Shown: positions 24,621 through 32,284 of the stretch, in pieces
Position numbering within the stretch: position 1 is the stretch's first letter
How the letters are laid out: every line of letters begins with the position of its first letter
DNA from: Candidatus Wallbacteria bacterium
GTDB taxonomy: Bacteria; Muiribacteriota; UBA6191; JACPRK01
NCBI GenBank assembly: GCA_016213845.1
Contig: JACQZN010000084.1
Coordinates: forward strand, 1 to 39,564
Length of the DNA stretch: 39,564 nt
Reading direction: 5' to 3'
Position numbers and translations under genes: made by a program
The notes under the pieces: generated by a model
Databases searched by the model: none
The model's input: the letters and a program-made list of their open reading frames with translations, nothing else
What the model was told of the DNA's origin: nothing

Positions 24621-25231
24621 CGCGGCGCGGCATGACGATGGTCGAGCTGGTCGTGATGACGGCCATCGCCTCGGTCGTCATCGGGACCGTCTACTTGATC
24701 TTCTCGGCGGGTTCCCGGCACGGGGGGCGGATGGAGGAGAAGCTACGCGGCGTCCAGGGCGCCCAGATCCTGCTCGACTACCTTTCGGCCGATCTCGAGG
24801 GCGCCATCGTCAGCTCCTCGCGCCCCATCCGGGTGGAGAGCATCGGCGGCGGAACGAAGAACCGGCTGGCCTTCGACCGCTATGACGGAGATCGGAACGA
24901 TCACCGCTTCGCCGGCTATCTCCCGGTCAAACGGGTCGCCTACGTCTTCGATCCGAAGTCGCACCGGGTGTCGCGGGACGGACAGCCGATGCCGCTGGGT
25001 GCCTTCGTCTCCGTGCGCTTCGAGCTGACCCGAGCTGCGCCCGAGCTGTCGCCCAGGCTGCAGGGCGACGCCGTCACGGTCGTGATGACGACCGCCCCCC
25101 TGGAGGCGCTGGAAGCCGGCGAAGTCGATCCCCGTTCCACCTCCACCTTTGCCCAGACCATCGCCTTCCCCACCCAGTCCCCACTCGACCCGCTCGCCAC
25201 CTGGCTGCCCAACTACTACGGCACCCCCTGA
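24617..25231 (+). CDS. Type IV prepilin-like minor pseudopilin (PilW/GspJ-like)
   Basis: The protein is 204 residues from ATG 24617 (ATGA overlap). The N-terminus RRG/MTMVELVVMTAIASVVIGTVY is a canonical prepilin leader with Gly at -1 and Glu at +5. The following LLDYLSADLEGAIVSSSRPI resembles GspJ/PilW proteins, which have a helix then a beta-rich globular domain. It is the last gene of the pseudopilin operon; the gap after it contains a G-rich hexamer array. Confidence 0.85.
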   Translation: MTRRGMTMVELVVMTAIASVVIGTVYLIFSAGSRHGGRMEEKLRGVQGAQILLDYLSADLEGAIVSSSRPIRVESIGGGTKNRLAFDRYDGDRNDHRFAGYLPVKRVAYVFDPKSHRVSRDGQPMPLGAFVSVRFELTRAAPELSPRLQGDAVTVVMTTAPLEALEAGEVDPRSTSTFAQTIAFPTQSPLDPLATWLPNYYGTP

Positions 25232-25287
25232 GCCCCGTCGAGGGATACCCGTGAAGGGCCGTGGCGAGGGCCCGAACCGGGATTCTC

Positions 25288-25320
25288 GGGCTAGGGCTTG
25301 GGCACGGGCACGGGCACGGG
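25288..25320 (+). repeat. G-rich hexamer array in a convergent gap
   Basis: Five units (GGGCTA, GGGCTT, then GGGCAC three times) plus a closing GGG. The six G-runs on the plus strand could form a G-quadruplex. The array lies between the 3' ends of two convergent genes (25231 and 25385). A related array at 39022-39069 has the same placement. Confidence 0.85.
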
Positions 25321-25384
25321 AAATCCCGTGGCGTTTAACTGTACCGGGGGTTTCGCAACCTGGGCTGGGAGTGGGCGGGGCGGG

Positions 25385-26590
25385 CTACTTGACGCTGGTG
25401 TCGGGGAGCTGGCCCACGGAGCCGAGCAGCTGGTACCACTTGCGGGCGGCGGACCAGTCGTCCTTCTGGAGGATGGCGAAGGCCAGCTTGTCTCGCAGGT
25501 GCTTGATGAGCGGCTGGTAGGCGCCCAGCTCCTCGGGCTTTCGCCTTTCGAAGCTCGAGATGAGCAGATCGAGCGTGTCGAAGCGCTGGGCGGCCAGCTC
25601 CTTCTGCACGGCGGCGGCGATGGCCTCTTCGAAGGGTTCAGCTTTCTCCTCGTCGCCCTTCTCGCGAGCCCGCTGGATGCGCCAGAGCCGGTAGCGCAGC
25701 GGCACGTCCAGCGTCGCCTTCTGGATGACGATGGCGCCCAGGATGACCGTGGCGGCGCCCCCGATGGTGGCGCCGATGGCCGCGCCGGTCGCCGGGAAGA
25801 GTGCGGCGCCGATTGCGGCGCCCGCCGTCAGCCCTCCAAACTTGAACCCGGCAACCGCGGCGCTGCGCAGGATGCAGGCGCCGAAGCACCAGGCAATTCG
25901 CCCGACGGTCACGTCGCCGCTGGCGAAGGCGAACTTCAGTCCGCCGATGTACTCGGTGCGTTCGTAGGCTCCGGCTGCGGTTTCGCCCGTGAGCACCTTG
26001 GTGACGTCCTTCGTCCCGGCCGCCAGCGCTTCTCCCAGCCTTACGGAGTCGAGCCCTTCGAAGAACTCGATCACCTTCCCCGCGACGACGTGGATCGACA
26101 GAACTCCCAGCGTCGCCACTCCGAACCGAGTCAGCTCACGCAGGAAGGGCTGGGCCAGGATGACGATGTCGGAATCGAAGACGAGGTCGAAACTGCCGGG
26201 CGCTTTCTCGTCCACGCGCCGGATGCAGAAGTCGATGGCGACGGAGCCGTTGGTGTAAACGACCGTACCGCCAGCATTGCGGACCTTCTTCTGAACGGCG
26301 GCCGGGGCCCGCGACAGGTCGAACCGGGCCACGCCTCCCAGGTTCATGAAGACGCGGTCCGACTCGTCGACGAACGACATCTTCAGCTCCAGCTTGAGCC
26401 GGTCGCCCTTGTTCGCCCGGTCGACGGCCTTTCGCAGGGCGCCGTCGAGCGCCCGGTGGAGCCGCTGCGTGATCTGGGTGGTGACCGTCTCCCGCGAGGG
26501 TTCATCGGCCAGCACCGGCGCAAAGAGCGCGGCCAGCAAGACCAGCCCGACAGGAAGCAGACGAAGCGCGCGCGCGAGCATGCTGCCCAT
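25385..26590 (-). CDS. Exported glycine-zipper protein of unknown function
   Basis: The protein is 401 residues with a signal peptide (about 1-28, LLPVGLVLLAALFAPVLA) and no recognised enzyme domain. Residues about 35-170 are strand-rich (LELKMSFVDESDRVFMNLGG). At about 238-280 there is a Gly/Ala-rich hydrophobic stretch (FGGLTAGAAIGAALFPATG, then AAIGATIGGAATVILGAIV) with GxxxG spacing, a glycine zipper that could pair in a membrane. The C-terminal third is helical and charged. ATG 26590 is drawn; ATG 26581 gives a tighter signal peptide. It lies 55 bases after the S51-like gene on the same strand, so they are probably co-transcribed. Confidence 0.65.
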   Translation of the reverse strand: MGSMLARALRLLPVGLVLLAALFAPVLADEPSRETVTTQITQRLHRALDGALRKAVDRANKGDRLKLELKMSFVDESDRVFMNLGGVARFDLSRAPAAVQKKVRNAGGTVVYTNGSVAIDFCIRRVDEKAPGSFDLVFDSDIVILAQPFLRELTRFGVATLGVLSIHVVAGKVIEFFEGLDSVRLGEALAAGTKDVTKVLTGETAAGAYERTEYIGGLKFAFASGDVTVGRIAWCFGACILRSAAVAGFKFGGLTAGAAIGAALFPATGAAIGATIGGAATVILGAIVIQKATLDVPLRYRLWRIQRAREKGDEEKAEPFEEAIAAAVQKELAAQRFDTLDLLISSFERRKPEELGAYQPLIKHLRDKLAFAILQKDDWSAARKWYQLLGSVGQLPDTSVK

Positions 26591-26645
26591 GACTACGCCG
26601 TCCGGGAGATGAAGGTTGCGCCGGGAAGGCGCCCCTTGTTGCCGC

Positions 26646-27590
26646 TCAGGCGTGATCGTGGAGGATGGCGCCGAAGTCGGAGTATCCGGCCGGCTCCTGG
26701 GTCCAGTAGTCGACCACGTGGCCGCCGGTGCCGATCCAGGCCCTCCGGAAGCTGCCGTCGCCGCTCATGATGCGGAGCATCTGGTCGCCCTCGCTGAAGG
26801 CCCAGTGGCGGCCGTCGGCGTAGAAGTGGTCGATCTTCATGCCCTGGCGGGTCTTGATGTGCCACTGGTCGTTGGGCAGGTCCCAGGACGTGTCGACGAC
26901 GAATCGGACCAGCTGCCAGATGAGCCCCGACGGGAGGACGCCCGTGTTGATGCCGAGGCCCGAGTCGTTGGGCAGCCCGAACCACATGCAGTGGGTGACC
27001 GTCTGGGCCCCTCGGACCAGCTGGTGCTCCCGGCCCCACTCGTGATGGAGCGTCACGGTGATGTCTCGCGCCAGACCGAACCCCTCGCAGGAGCGGTCGT
27101 CGACGTCGAGCACGCTGGAGAAGACGCTGGCCAGCTGCTCGGCGCCTGCGCTGAATCCGACGGTCATCTGGCCGCGGGCCTGGCGGTCGTGCAGGAGCCG
27201 GCAGAAGATGTGCTTGTCGCCGTAGAAGTGCTCACCCAGCGCCTGGTAGCGCTGCATCCCGAGGAACGTGTTGCCGCCGCCCAGGATGACCACGGGCGCG
27301 TTGACGAGCAGCTCGAAGAGCACGTCCACGTCTTCGCGGCTGAGGCCCTGGGACCAGAAGAAGGGCTGCGGCTCCAGCCCCCACTGGGTGAAGCGGTTGA
27401 GGAACCAGGCGAACTTGCCCCAGCCGAAATTCTGGCTCTCCATCTCGTCGCCGTCGCGCACGTTCTCGCTCATCGGCAGGTAGAGCAGCCGCTTGTCTTC
27501 GTGCTCTTCCAGCGCGCGCTGGACGATGATGTCTCGGTGGATGTAGGGGCTGCAGTTGTGGGCGCTGTAAATGAAGGTGGTGGGATGCAT
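26646..27590 (-). CDS. Peptidase S51-like (dipeptidase E/cyanophycinase fold) protein
   Basis: The protein is 314 residues. VVILGGGNTFLG (about 100-111) is the strand-turn preceding the active site in S51 peptidases, and VGFSAGAEQL (144-153) carries the probable nucleophile S147 in the GxSAG elbow. This is the class I glutamine amidotransferase-like fold with Ser in place of Cys. PepE removes Asp-X dipeptides; cyanophycinases cleave stored Asp-Arg polymer; this protein is longer than PepE (about 230) and its substrate cannot be told. There is no signal peptide. It lies upstream of the glycine-zipper gene. Confidence 0.75.
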   Translation of the reverse strand: MHPTTFIYSAHNCSPYIHRDIIVQRALEEHEDKRLLYLPMSENVRDGDEMESQNFGWGKFAWFLNRFTQWGLEPQPFFWSQGLSREDVDVLFELLVNAPVVILGGGNTFLGMQRYQALGEHFYGDKHIFCRLLHDRQARGQMTVGFSAGAEQLASVFSSVLDVDDRSCEGFGLARDITVTLHHEWGREHQLVRGAQTVTHCMWFGLPNDSGLGINTGVLPSGLIWQLVRFVVDTSWDLPNDQWHIKTRQGMKIDHFYADGRHWAFSEGDQMLRIMSGDGSFRRAWIGTGGHVVDYWTQEPAGYSDFGAILHDHA

Positions 27591-27654
27591 GTGCGGTGGG
27601 GCTCTCGTGGGTCAGCGGTGAGTGGAGATGTCGCCCGACAAGATGCCATGACCA

Positions 27655-27706
27655 GCCCCGATCATGCAGCAACCATGATCGGGGCCAATCTCGGCCCTTT
27701 TGGCCG
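27655..27706 (-). terminator. Double hairpin downstream of the lptG-like gene
   Basis: A perfect 12-bp inverted repeat (left arm 27655-27666, right arm 27674-27685, 7-base loop) lies next to a smaller hairpin, CGGCC-CTTTT-GGCCG (27692-27706). Both lie in the 126-bp gap after the lptG-like gene. No T-run directly follows the large stem on either strand, so it may be a terminator, an RNA-stabilising structure or a protein-binding palindrome. Confidence 0.45.
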
Positions 27707-27716
27707 GGCAGCGCCG

Positions 27717-28796
27717 CTAGGCGGCCGCCCGTCTCAATAGCCAGAACCCCACTCCTCCCAGCAGAATGTTCGGCGCCCAGGTCGCAACAGCGGGGTGGAC
27801 GTGACCGGCATCGCCCATCGTCCGGCCCATCCCGAGCAGGATGTAGTAGAAGAACATGATGAGGATCGAGAGCCCTATCCCGAGCGAGGTGCCGCTGCGG
27901 CCGCGGCCGATGGCGAGCGGGGCGGCCATGAGCGTGAGGAAGAGACTGGCCATCGGAAAGGCCGTCTTGAAGTAGAGCTCGACCCACTCCTTCTTCGTCG
28001 CCGCGCCGCGGGACTCGAGCTCCCGGATGTGGGCCCTCAACTGGCCGATCGACATCTCCCTGGGCAAGCGCTCGCGGTCCGGGATCGGCTCCGTGAACCT
28101 AGGGTCGACGGGGTACAGCCAGCTGCCGAAGCGGATCTCGTCGGCGAGCGCGCCTTCCCGGGACAGGTCGTGCGTTCGGCCGCGGGTGAACTCCCAGCGC
28201 CCCTGGGCCAGCTTTCCGGCGCTCGCCTCGGTGATCCGCGGGAAGCTGTCCGGCTGGAACTGATAGATCGTCACGTCCGACATCGAATCGCTCTGCTGCG
28301 CGTAGTGGCGGACGAACATGGTGAACTCCTGGCCGGCCTCGAAGAAGACGTCCTTGGCGATTCTGGGCAGCGGCTTGACGAGCACGACCTCATTGAGACT
28401 CGTTTTCTCCCTCAGGTAGTTTGCCTTCGGCACGATCCACTCGTGGACGGCCATCGTCCCCAGGCTCGCAGCCAGACCGAATCCGATCAACGGGACGGCG
28501 ATGCGTCCGAACCCGATGCCGCTGGCCTGAAGCGCTGTCAGCTCCGCGTCGGAGGAGAGCCGCCCCACGGTCATCAACACCGCCAGGAGCACGGCCATGG
28601 GGGCAGCCGTGGTCAGGACGACGGGCATCGAGTACATGAAGATCTTCGCGATGGTCGTCAGCGCCACGCCCTTGATGACGAAGAGGTCGATCATCTTCAT
28701 CAGGATGTTGACCATCCAGAGCGTGCTGAAGAGGACCAGGCCAAAGGAGAACGGGCCCAGCAGCTGGCCGAGGATGTAGCGGTCGACGAGCGTCAT
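27717..28796 (-). CDS. LptF/LptG-family LPS export permease (YjgP/YjgQ)
   Basis: The protein is 359 residues from ATG 28796, the normal family length. TLVDRYILGQLLGPFSFGLVLF is the conserved opening. Six membrane segments are visible, three before and three after a periplasmic domain (about 120-260) that includes FVRHYAQQSDSMSDVTIYQF. ELYFKTAFPMASLFLTLMAAPLAI is typical of the second membrane half. With LptB it pulls lipopolysaccharide out of the inner membrane, so the cell is a diderm. It is the last gene of the psd-pssA operon, 29 bases after a small membrane protein gene. Only one member is seen here, so LptF versus LptG cannot be decided. Confidence 0.9.
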   Translation of the reverse strand: MTLVDRYILGQLLGPFSFGLVLFSTLWMVNILMKMIDLFVIKGVALTTIAKIFMYSMPVVLTTAAPMAVLLAVLMTVGRLSSDAELTALQASGIGFGRIAVPLIGFGLAASLGTMAVHEWIVPKANYLREKTSLNEVVLVKPLPRIAKDVFFEAGQEFTMFVRHYAQQSDSMSDVTIYQFQPDSFPRITEASAGKLAQGRWEFTRGRTHDLSREGALADEIRFGSWLYPVDPRFTEPIPDRERLPREMSIGQLRAHIRELESRGAATKKEWVELYFKTAFPMASLFLTLMAAPLAIGRGRSGTSLGIGLSILIMFFYYILLGMGRTMGDAGHVHPAVATWAPNILLGGVGFWLLRRAAA

Positions 28797-28825
28797 GGGC
28801 CTGGCCGGGCGGGCATCGCGCGGCC

Positions 28826-29023
28826 TCAGCCGCTGCGGAACAGAACCGGCAGGAGCTCGACGACGACCGCCAGCAGAAGGATGCCGCCGAACATCAGGCC
28901 GAACCCGATGGCGATCTCTCGGCCGAACTTCGACGGATGCTGGCCCGAGATGAGGCCGTAGACGACGGCGATGCAGAGGCACGCGGCCACCAGCGTCGCC
29001 AGCGTGAAGCCGATGCCGATCAC
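28826..29023 (-). CDS. Small two-helix membrane protein
   Basis: The protein is 65 residues with two membrane segments (IGFTLATLVAACLCIAVVYG and AIGFGLMFGGILLLAVVVEL) joined by a short basic loop (SGQHPSKFGREI). The family is not recognised. GTG 29023 overlaps the stop of the upstream membrane-protein gene as GTGA, and lptG-like follows after 29 bases, so it is embedded in the envelope operon. The tight coupling supports a real gene. Confidence 0.7.
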   Translation of the reverse strand: MIGIGFTLATLVAACLCIAVVYGLISGQHPSKFGREIAIGFGLMFGGILLLAVVVELLPVLFRSG

Positions 29024-29550
29024 GCGGCCTGCCCTCCCCGCTGCATCTTTGCCAGCGTCTCCCGGTTGACGGCCAGGTCATGCGCGTCGAGCATGACCAG
29101 CAGATTCAACAGCCCCGACAAGAGCGCGAAGCAGTCCCCGATGTCCTTGACGGCCACCGGAATCTCGCCGCGACGGTAGGGCAGGAGCGCGTCGACATAC
29201 TGGGAGCTCTGCCAGAAGAACCCGGCCAGGTAGTTCACGATGCCGACGAAGAACGGGTAGAGGTAGATGAACACGAGCCGCCAGACCGTGTCGATGGGGC
29301 CCTCCAGGTCGCGGCCGCGGTCCGTCTGCTGGAAGGGCGCCTGGTAGTCCTCGTAGGTGTGCAAGATGTTCTTCTTGTACTTGGCGAAGAAACCGCCGCC
29401 CCGCTCGGCGTCGGGGTGGAGCGTGACGCCGAACATGAACATCGCGGTCAAGACGACGAAGAGTACCGCGCCTCGCCGCCGCAACCCCAGCAGCATGTGG
29501 CCCAGCCCCGGAAGGAGCGCTCCGCTCAGTGAGATACCCAGAGACTTCAT
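29020..29550 (-). CDS. Multi-pass membrane protein resembling the DUF6677 group
   Basis: The protein is 176 residues from ATG 29550. The N-terminus GALLPGLGHMLLGLRRRGAVLF is the GxxxPGxGHxxxG-type motif of small membrane proteins such as DUF6677. Three to four membrane segments are visible (AVLFVVLTAMFMFGV, LVFIYLYPFFVGIVNYLAGF, CFALLSGLLNLLVML). The function is unknown; its position between pssA and lptG suggests envelope or lipid metabolism. The open frame extends upstream through pssA, but that portion is out of frame with the synthase and not coding. Confidence 0.7.
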   Translation of the reverse strand: MKSLGISLSGALLPGLGHMLLGLRRRGAVLFVVLTAMFMFGVTLHPDAERGGGFFAKYKKNILHTYEDYQAPFQQTDRGRDLEGPIDTVWRLVFIYLYPFFVGIVNYLAGFFWQSSQYVDALLPYRRGEIPVAVKDIGDCFALLSGLLNLLVMLDAHDLAVNRETLAKMQRGGQAA

Positions 29551-29567
29551 CGGCTCGACCTGGCTGC

Positions 29568-30329
29568 TCAGTGGCCCGGCGGATTGGCGGCGACGCCCTT
29601 GTGCCGCCGGTGAAGGTAACCCGAGAGCCGGCCCAGGTCGCGTCCCAGCTTCCAGACGATTCCGGAGGAGATGTACAGGGTGGCGATCAGGAAAATGAAG
29701 TCCTGCTTGTAGGCGACCATGGCCACTGCCACGCCAGCCAGTGCCGCCATCTTGAAGTAGACGGTGTTCGGTCCGTCCTCGGACTTCTTCTTTTTCGGAT
29801 AGGGGACGGTGCTGATCATCAAGAAGGCGGCGCCCGCCGTCATCGCGAGGTAGCCGCCGGCTGGAAAGGCAGAGAAGTGGACCAGATCGTAGAGGGCGCA
29901 GGATGCCAGGAACGTCGACGCCGCGGGGATCGGGCAACCGACGAAGAAGTAGGAGGGCGGGTTGGGGGAGCGCGCCATCACGTTGAACCGGGCCAGGCGC
30001 GCGGCGCCGCAGATGACATAGAGCAAGGCCACCAGCAGCCCCGCCGTGCCGAAGTTGCCCAGGGCAATCTTGAGCATCAGGCAGGCCGGAGCGACGCCGA
30101 AGCTGATCAGGTCGGCCAGCGAGTCGAACTCCTCGCCGAACTGCGAGGAGCTCTTGAGCATGCGAGCGACGCGGCCGTCCATGGCGTCGAAGACGTTGGC
30201 GAAGAGGATGAACCAGGCGGCCTTCTCGAGGTTCGCCGGTTCGTCGACGGTCAGCAGGGCGATGGCAGTGAAGCCGAAGGCGAGATTGGCTGCGGTGAAC
30301 AGGTTCGGAAAAACGTAGATGCCTCTCAC
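29568..30329 (-). CDS. pssA: CDP-diacylglycerol-serine O-phosphatidyltransferase
   Basis: The protein is 253 residues from GTG 30329, overlapping the psd stop as GTGA. The CDP-alcohol phosphotransferase signature is intact: DAMDGRVAR, then a gap, then GEEFDSLADLISFG, supplying the metal-binding aspartates. About eight membrane segments are present. It joins CDP-diacylglycerol and serine to make phosphatidylserine, which the neighbouring Psd decarboxylates to phosphatidylethanolamine. The presence of both enzymes fits a diderm envelope. Confidence 0.93.
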   Translation of the reverse strand: MRGIYVFPNLFTAANLAFGFTAIALLTVDEPANLEKAAWFILFANVFDAMDGRVARMLKSSSQFGEEFDSLADLISFGVAPACLMLKIALGNFGTAGLLVALLYVICGAARLARFNVMARSPNPPSYFFVGCPIPAASTFLASCALYDLVHFSAFPAGGYLAMTAGAAFLMISTVPYPKKKKSEDGPNTVYFKMAALAGVAVAMVAYKQDFIFLIATLYISSGIVWKLGRDLGRLSGYLHRRHKGVAANPPGH

Positions 30330-31018
30330 GAAACCTCCCCGAGCACCGTCTCCCCGGCGCGGACGCGGTCCCCGACCCGCACCGAGATGGACGTGGAGAC
30401 CGGAAGGAAGAGATCGACCCGGGAGCCGAACCGGATCATCCCGTAGCGCGAGCCGCACTTGAGCTCGTCGCCGAGCTCGGCGTAGCAGACGATCCTGCGG
30501 GCAACCCAGCCCGCGATCTGCCGCACCAGGTACCGCTGGTCGCCGTACTCGAGTCCGAGACTCAATTGCTCGTTCAACTCCGATGCCTTGTCGACGAACG
30601 CCATGTGGAACTCGCCCGGGCTGTAGTAGCGATAGGCGACGCGGCCAGAGACCGGGGCGCGGTTCACGTGGCCGTCGAAGACCGACATGAAGATACTGAT
30701 GCGCTGTGCCGGCCCGCCGATGAAAGAGGGCTCCGACACTTGCGCGATCTCGATGACCTTGCCGTCCGCGGGCGAGACCACCAGGCGATCGCCCTGGGGC
30801 GTGTTGCGCTCGAAGTCGCGGAAGAAAAAACAGCAGAAGATGCCGAAGCCCAGCAGCAGGCCTCCTGCGCTGCTCGAGAGCGGCAGCAGAAGGAGTCCCG
30901 ACAGCAGGCCGGCCAGGATGAACGGGATGCCCTCGCGCGCGATGGGCAATCCGAGCGGCCGAGGAACGGGCGCCTTCAAGCCTTCCCCCCCGGGACCAGG
31001 GCGCGGACCCTCACGCAT
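30326..31018 (-). CDS. psd: Phosphatidylserine decarboxylase (short, GS-type)
   Basis: The protein is 230 residues, matching the short Psd subclass. There is an N-terminal membrane hairpin (about 31-66), then FRDFERNTP and VVSPADGKV, catalytic-type H117 in FDGHVNRAP, and the self-cleavage site G198-S199 in IRFGSRVDLFLP, where Ser becomes the pyruvoyl cofactor. ATG 31018 is preceded by GGAGA in a suitable position. It heads the operon psd, pssA, a DUF6677-like gene, a small membrane protein gene and an lptG-like gene, covering lipid synthesis and LPS export. Confidence 0.93.
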   Translation of the reverse strand: MREGPRPGPGGEGLKAPVPRPLGLPIAREGIPFILAGLLSGLLLLPLSSSAGGLLLGFGIFCCFFFRDFERNTPQGDRLVVSPADGKVIEIAQVSEPSFIGGPAQRISIFMSVFDGHVNRAPVSGRVAYRYYSPGEFHMAFVDKASELNEQLSLGLEYGDQRYLVRQIAGWVARRIVCYAELGDELKCGSRYGMIRFGSRVDLFLPVSTSISVRVGDRVRAGETVLGEVS

Positions 31019-31260
31019 GCATGGATCTCCTGAAAACCGGCATGAAATCTAGTTGTACTGATTCCTGTCGAGGGCCTTGCCCTCGAGCTCCCACCAGGGG
31101 ACCATCGGCCCTCCTTCGACAAGCTCAGGACAGGCTCTGGACCCCCGATGGCAACCGGTCTGAGAGCATTCGCAAGCCCGTGCTGAATCCAGGAGGCAAC
31201 AGGTCTTTCGAGAGATCCATGGATGTCTGAGGCCCTGCCCCCTGCTCGGTCCGAGCTTGC
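31019..31260. other. Intergenic region carrying a widespread REP-like repeat
   Basis: No gene is supported here. It contains CCTTCGACAAGCTCAGGA and continues CAGGCTC (31112-31137), a motif familiar as a dispersed intergenic repeat in many bacterial genomes; translated on the other strand it gives the VLSLSKE string often seen in spurious proteins. The psd promoter should lie in the part near 31060, but no clear boxes are visible. Confidence 0.6.
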
Positions 31261-31264
31261 GCTC

Positions 31265-31298
31265 AACAGAAAGCGCCCGGCCGGTCGGCCAGGGCGCT
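31265..31298 (-). terminator. Intrinsic terminator of the rplU-rpmA unit
   Basis: On the minus strand, AGCGCCC and GGGCGCT arms (31298-31292 and 31278-31272) enclose an inner GGCC/GGCC stem, and the hairpin runs into TTTCTGTT. It lies 40 bases after the rpmA stop codon. Confidence 0.85.
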
Positions 31299-31337
31299 CA
31301 TCGTGCCGCATCGGAACTGCGTCCGCTAGCACGGCCG

Positions 31338-31661
31338 CTAGGCTGCGGATGCGGGATCCTGCGACCCGGCAGCCGCTTCGGGCGAGGCTGCGGCGGTCTC
31401 CGTGGAGCCGGCCGCGATGACGGCGATCCGCTTCTTGGACTTGCCGAAGGTCTCGAACTTCACGTGCCCATCGGCCGTCGCGAAGAGGGTATCGTCCTTG
31501 CCACGCATCACGTTTTTACCCGGGAAAAACTGGGTGCCGCGCTGCCTGACAAGGATGTTGCCGGCGCGCACGAACTGGCCGCCGAAGCGCTTCACGCCCA
31601 GCCGCTGCGACTGGCTGTCGCGGCCGTTGGTAGTGCTGCCCATTCCTTTCTTGTGAGCCAT
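31338..31661 (-). CDS. rpmA: Ribosomal protein bL27 with C-terminal extension
   Basis: The protein is 107 residues. [20 protein letters not shown] and [20 protein letters not shown] are the conserved L27 start, and the processed N-terminal extension of Firmicutes is absent. After the normal end (about residue 82) there is an extra Ala/Ser/Glu-rich tail of some 25 residues. L27 sits near the peptidyl transferase centre. It follows rplU by 91 bases and is followed by a strong terminator. Confidence 0.97.
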   Translation of the reverse strand: MAHKKGMGSTTNGRDSQSQRLGVKRFGGQFVRAGNILVRQRGTQFFPGKNVMRGKDDTLFATADGHVKFETFGKSKKRIAVIAAGSTETAAASPEAAAGSQDPASAA

Positions 31662-31752
31662 TTGAATTCTTCCTCCGAGGATATGCCCGCCTGCTGGCGG
31701 GGGGCGCCGGGCGCAGCCGCAGTCGGCGCGCCAAGGGCCGCGTGGCCGGATT

Positions 31753-32064
31753 TCAGGCCTGGATGGTCAAGATCTCGACGTCGGTGTAATTCTGGCGGTG
31801 GCCGCGCCGGCGCATGTACTGCTTGCGCCGGCGGTGCTTCTGGGCGATGACCTTCTTGCCGCGGCCGTGGGCCTTGACCTTGGCGGTCACCTTAGCGCCC
31901 TCCACCAGCGGACTGCCAATCCTGGCCTCGCTACCGTTGTGGGCCAGCAGCACGCGCTCCAGCACGACCTCGGCGCCGACCTCGGCTTCGATCGTCTCGA
32001 CTCGCACCGTCTCGCCGACCGAGACCTTGTACTGTTTCCCACCGGTTTCGATGACCGCAAACAT
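31753..32064 (-). CDS. rplU: Ribosomal protein bL21
   Basis: The protein is 103 residues from ATG 32064, with an excellent ribosome binding site (AGGAGG) just upstream. [18 protein letters not shown] and the C-terminal [19 protein letters not shown] are conserved L21 sequence. It is encoded with rpmA as in most bacteria. The open frame extends upstream, but only the ATG at 32064 fits the family and the ribosome binding site. Confidence 0.97.
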   Translation of the reverse strand: MFAVIETGGKQYKVSVGETVRVETIEAEVGAEVVLERVLLAHNGSEARIGSPLVEGAKVTAKVKAHGRGKKVIAQKHRRRKQYMRRRGHRQNYTDVEILTIQA

Positions 32065-32124
32065 GACTGCCTCCTGGACAAAGGAAAATCGGGTACCCAC
32101 CGAAAACCTCGGGGGCGGACGCGC

Positions 32125-32153
32125 AGGATAGCATGACGCAGGCGCGGAGTCAA
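32125..32153 (-). promoter_or_regulatory. Promoter of rplU-rpmA
   Basis: On the minus strand, TTGACT (32153-32148; 5 of 6), a 17-base spacer and TATCCT (32130-32125; 4 of 6). Transcription would begin near 32118, leaving a leader of about 54 bases. The ribosomal genes can therefore be expressed independently of rng upstream. Confidence 0.65.
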
Positions 32154-32284
32154 CGGGAGCGAGGGGAGTCGGAAGATGGAAGAGGGAAGGTGGAAGGTAG
32201 AACGGAGCAACCGAGTGACCTTGCCCACAGCCTCTGCCTACCGAGTCCCCCTCCCCTGCTCAATTCTCGATTCTCGATTCTCCC
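32154..32284. repeat. Low-complexity intergenic repeats between rng and rplU
   Basis: A purine-rich stretch (repeats of GAAGATGGAAG and GGAAGGTGGAAGG, about 32172-32200) and a pyrimidine-rich stretch ending with repeats of GATTCTC (about 32262-32283). The same pairing of purine-rich and pyrimidine-rich strings occurs at 2123-2190, and GATTCTCG recurs at 25281 and near 38320. Confidence 0.55.
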
